Source: Caldilineae bacterium (lineage in GTDB: Bacteria; Chloroflexota; Anaerolineae; JAAEKA01). From it: a stretch of DNA of 7,895 bases. Positions within the stretch are counted from its first letter, which is position 1; each line of letters begins with the position of its first letter. The notes beneath the pieces were generated by a model. That model searched no databases, had not been told where the DNA came from, and was given only the letters and a program-made list of their open reading frames with translations. The stretch lies in contig JACKBK010000071.1 of assembly GCA_020634555.1 (NCBI GenBank), positions 1 through 7,895 of the forward strand. The letters are read 5' to 3'. The position numbers and the translations under genes were made by a program. Positions 6,573 through 7,895 of this stretch are shown here, in pieces.

Positions 6573-6944
6573 TCAGAGTGGATTTGCGGGTGGGTCTTCG
6601 CCGACACGCAACTCCTGAACATGGACGTTGACGGCCTCTACCGGAACGCCGGCCTTGTTCGTCAGCGTGAAGTAGACGCGCCGCATAACGCTGTTGGCGA
6701 CCTCGGTGATGCGAATGCCGTACTCTACCACAACAAAGATATCGACGGTGACGCCATGGTCACCGATGGTGACATCGATGCCGCGCCGCGCGCCGCGCTG
6801 CAACGAGCCTGCCAGCTCGTCAAACAAATTGCGCCGGCTCATGCCGACGACGCCATAGCACTCCTTGACGGCCTCGGCTGCCAGGGTTGTGATGACTGCA
6901 GGAGATACCTTGATACGGCCCAGTTCTTCTTCTTGCACACTCAT
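6573..6944 (-). CDS. asp23: Asp23/Gls24 family envelope stress response protein
   Basis: A 123-residue soluble protein of the Asp23/Gls24 (DUF322, YloU) family. It opens with ELGRIKVSPAVITTLAAEAV (7-26), then ECYGVVGM (28-35), the family's 'I-P-V-I-A--A--EV-GV-GM' pattern. A middle strand pair, VTIGDHGVTVDIFVVVEYG (58-76), and the end VEAVNVHVQELRV (102-114) complete the small alpha/beta fold. No membrane segment is present. In Firmicutes, relatives sit next to fakA (yloU-yloV) and act at the envelope or in alkaline/cell-wall stress; a direct function is not established here. The ATG at 6944 was chosen because it yields the standard MSVQEEELG opening. An in-frame ATG at 6980 would add 12 atypical residues and would lie inside the probable promoter zone. 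Neither has a good ribosome site. It is divergent from rpmB and heads the minus-strand string. Confidence 0.92.
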   Translation of the reverse strand: MSVQEEELGRIKVSPAVITTLAAEAVKECYGVVGMSRRNLFDELAGSLQRGARRGIDVTIGDHGVTVDIFVVVEYGIRITEVANSVMRRVYFTLTNKAGVPVEAVNVHVQELRVGEDPPANPL

Positions 6945-6966
6945 GCTTGTGTTGTCCGCGCCGCAT

Positions 6967-6995
6967 TTGCGCGAGCGCATTATCTATGCTATGAT
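6967..6995 (+). promoter_or_regulatory. Probable rpmB promoter in a divergent promoter zone
   Basis: TTGCGC (6967-6972), 17 bases, then TATGAT (6990-6995): a 3/6 minus-35 and a 5/6 minus-10 at ideal spacing, pointing at rpmB and predicting a start near 7002. The same AT-rich patch carries GATAAT on the minus strand (6984-6979), a 5/6 match that could serve as the minus-10 for asp23, though no good minus-35 accompanies it. If both are used the two polymerases would compete for one site. Confidence 0.55.
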
Positions 6996-7020
6996 TTAGA
7001 CGGTCGTGCAGGGATTTCCG

Positions 7021-7066
7021 CCCCGTGGTGAACGCCTCGGGGTTTTCATTTGCGTAACGAGGTGAT
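7021..7066 (+). promoter_or_regulatory. rpmB leader with alternative folds (terminator-like hairpin / masked ribosome site)
   Basis: CCCCGTGG (7021-7028) pairs with CCTCGGGG (7035-7042) around a TGAACG loop, seven GC pairs broken by one T-T mismatch, followed by TTTTCATTT: the shape of an intrinsic terminator 30 bases before the rpmB start. The 3' arm CGCCTCG (7033-7039) is also complementary to CGAGGTG (7058-7064), which contains the rpmB ribosome binding site. The two helices share bases, so they exclude each other. This layout suits an attenuator or ribosomal-protein autoregulatory leader. The pairing is seen; the regulation is inferred. Confidence 0.45.
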
Positions 7067-7072
7067 AGTCTT

Positions 7073-7255
7073 ATGGCAAAGTGTCAGGTTTGCGGTCGTG
7101 GTCCACAGTTCGGCCATAACGTCAGCCACTCGATGCGCCACACCAAGCGCCGCTGGAACGTCAACGTGCAGCGAACCAAGGTGGTGGTGAACGGCAAGCC
7201 ACAGCGGATGGCGGTTTGCACGAGCTGTATCAAGACCCTTAACAAGACCCGCTAG
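7073..7255 (+). CDS. rpmB: Ribosomal protein L28, zinc-binding form
   Basis: A 60-residue basic protein of the large ribosomal subunit, bL28. MAKCQVCGRGPQFGHNVSHS (1-20) and the RRWNVNVQ block are standard L28. Two CxxC pairs, Cys4/Cys7 and Cys49/Cys52, mark the zinc-containing C+ form, which some bacteria swap for a cysteine-free paralogue under zinc limitation. AGGTGA lies seven bases before the ATG, a strong ribosome site. It is a single-gene unit: a promoter with a structured leader upstream, a strong terminator immediately downstream, divergent from asp23 and convergent with rlmN. The rpmB/asp23/fakA neighbourhood is widespread in Firmicutes and Chloroflexota. Secure. Confidence 0.99.
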   Translation: MAKCQVCGRGPQFGHNVSHSMRHTKRRWNVNVQRTKVVVNGKPQRMAVCTSCIKTLNKTR

Positions 7256-7257
7256 CC

Positions 7258-7298
7258 AAGAGCCGATAGCAAAGAGCTATCGGCTCTTGCATTTTATC
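7258..7298 (+). terminator. Intrinsic terminator of rpmB
   Basis: AAGAGCCGATAGC (7258-7270) and GCTATCGGCTCTT (7276-7288) form a perfect 13-pair stem around AAAGA, followed by GCATTTTAT. It starts three bases after the rpmB TAG. The opposite strand lacks a T-run after the stem, so it should act mainly on plus-strand transcripts, although the stem could also slow transcription coming from rlmN. Confidence 0.95.
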
Positions 7299-7304
7299 AC
7301 GGTT

Positions 7305-7323
7305 GTTTCGTGGACTACGAAAC
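7305..7323. repeat. Short inverted repeat in the rpmB/rlmN gap
   Basis: GTTTCGT (7305-7311), loop GGACT, ACGAAAC (7317-7323): a perfect seven-pair palindrome with no T-run on either side. It lies between the rpmB terminator and the rlmN end. No coding region or RNA gene is recognised in 7289-7427. Function unknown. Confidence 0.5.
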
Positions 7324-7391
7324 GCGGGCCGATCTATTGTACGCATTTGCACGGGTTTTGGCAAGGACTTATGGTAAACATGGAGAGAATC

Positions 7392-7426
7392 AAGTGGCTG
7401 TCACTTGCGAAAAGCGACAGTCACTT
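7392..7426 (-). terminator. Possible terminator hairpin after rlmN
   Basis: AAGTGGCTGTC (7392-7402) pairs with GACAGTCACTT (7416-7426), with an inner GC/GC pair closing a GAAAA loop. It begins two bases beyond the rlmN TAA, the usual place for a terminator. However, the minus-strand RNA has an A-C mismatch in the stem and only GATTCTCTCC after it, while the plus-strand RNA has a tolerated G-U pair instead. It is weak as an intrinsic terminator and may only protect the 3' end. Confidence 0.4.
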
Positions 7427-7427
7427 C

Positions 7428-7895
7428 TTATAGATGCCTCTCGCTTGCCACACGGGCGCGCAACTGCCCACAGCCGGCGTCGATATCGATGCCGCGCCGG
7501 ACCCGCAGCGTCGTCGAAATACCAGCGGCGCGCAGCGTCTCCACAAAAACATCCACATCCTCACGGGTTGACGGCTGAAAAGGGGATCCTTCGACAGGGT
7601 TGAGGGGAATCAAGTTGACGTGGCATAGCAGGCCGTGCAGCAAGGCAGCCAGCTCCTCCGCCAGCGCCAGGCTGTCGTTGATGCCGCGCATCATGGCGTA
7701 CTCGAAGGTGACGCGCCGGTTAGTGCGCGCCACGTAGCGGCGGCAAGCATCCAGCACCTGGGCAATGGGATAACGATCGTTGATTGGCGCCAGTTGCGCG
7801 CGCAACGCATCGTTGGGCGCATGCAGGCTGACGGCCAGGTTAATTTGCAGCGGCTCCTCGGCAAAACGGTCGATGGCAGGAACCAGCCCAACCGT
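7428..7895 (-). CDS. rlmN: Dual-specificity rRNA/tRNA adenine C2 methyltransferase RlmN, C-terminal part
   Basis: This radical SAM enzyme methylates C2 of A2503 in 23S rRNA and A37 of some tRNAs, tuning the peptide exit tunnel and decoding. Only the last 155 residues are in the window; the N-terminal RNA-binding region and the CxxxCxxC iron-sulfur motif lie beyond base 7895. The visible part runs from TVGLVPAID through NLAVSLHAPND (19-29), LAPINDRYP (35-43), TFEYAMMRGINDS (63-75), CHVNLIPLNPVEGSPF (91-106) and the end block RGIDIDAGCGQL. That block's cysteine (residue 142 of the fragment) matches the methyl-carrying Cys355 of the E. coli enzyme. The frame is open to the window edge and ends at a TAA. 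It converges on rpmB. Identification is secure. Confidence 0.97.
   Translation of the reverse strand, partial: TVGLVPAIDRFAEEPLQINLAVSLHAPNDALRAQLAPINDRYPIAQVLDACRRYVARTNRRVTFEYAMMRGINDSLALAEELAALLHGLLCHVNLIPLNPVEGSPFQPSTREDVDVFVETLRAAGISTTLRVRRGIDIDAGCGQLRARVASERHL

Noticed and set aside
7310..7603. A plus-strand frame after the rpmB terminator.
   Set aside because: More than half of it is antisense to conserved rlmN sequence, and it has no ribosome site or recognisable domain.
1..7895. Searched for CRISPR arrays, transposases, integrases, toxin-antitoxin pairs, tRNAs and biosynthetic clusters.
   Set aside because: None seen. The region is conserved housekeeping DNA with uniform composition, so no new multi-gene system is claimed.

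Overview
The window looks like core chromosome from a GC-rich bacterium, most likely a member of the Chloroflexota. That placement rests on gene order and protein style only: asp23 / fakA / degV / recG / coaD / coiled-coil gene / yceD, with rpmB divergent. No rRNA marker is present to confirm it. Apart from rpmB, every gene reads on the minus strand, so that strand should be read from high to low coordinates. I see no mobile element, CRISPR array, tRNA, prophage or defence system.

Right end (7428-7895): the C-terminal half of rlmN (23S rRNA/tRNA adenine C2 methyltransferase) on the minus strand, converging on rpmB. The 170-base gap holds a very strong intrinsic terminator for rpmB and two further inverted repeats. 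Next comes rpmB (ribosomal protein L28, zinc type) on the plus strand. Its roughly 70-base leader can fold into two mutually exclusive shapes, a terminator-like hairpin or a helix that masks the ribosome binding site.

Left of rpmB, a long minus-strand gene string begins with asp23 (Asp23/Gls24 family). It continues with a fatty acid kinase catalytic subunit (fakA, DhaL fold) and a DegV-type lipid-binding partner (fakB-like). The last four genes of the string are almost seamless: degV stop / recG start (3-base gap), recG/coaD (TGATG overlap), coaD/coiled-coil gene (GTGA overlap). These are a replication fork helicase, phosphopantetheine adenylyltransferase (coenzyme A synthesis) and a coiled-coil protein whose layout and neighbours resemble the mycobacterial septum factor SepIVA.

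At the left end, a fully consensus sigma-70-type promoter (TTGACA, 17 bases, TATAAT) starts at the stop codon of the coiled-coil gene. It drives yceD (DUF177), which runs off the window edge and in most bacteria precedes rpmF.

The genes serve growth-linked housekeeping: ribosome assembly (rpmB, yceD, rlmN), exogenous fatty acid activation (fakA/degV), cofactor supply (coaD), fork repair (recG) and probably envelope growth or division (coiled-coil protein, Asp23). Nothing amounts to a wholly new system. The points most worth a second look are the rpmB leader switch, the SepIVA-like protein with its uncertain (possibly ATA) start, the consensus internal promoter, and the altered active-site motifs in both fatty acid kinase partners.
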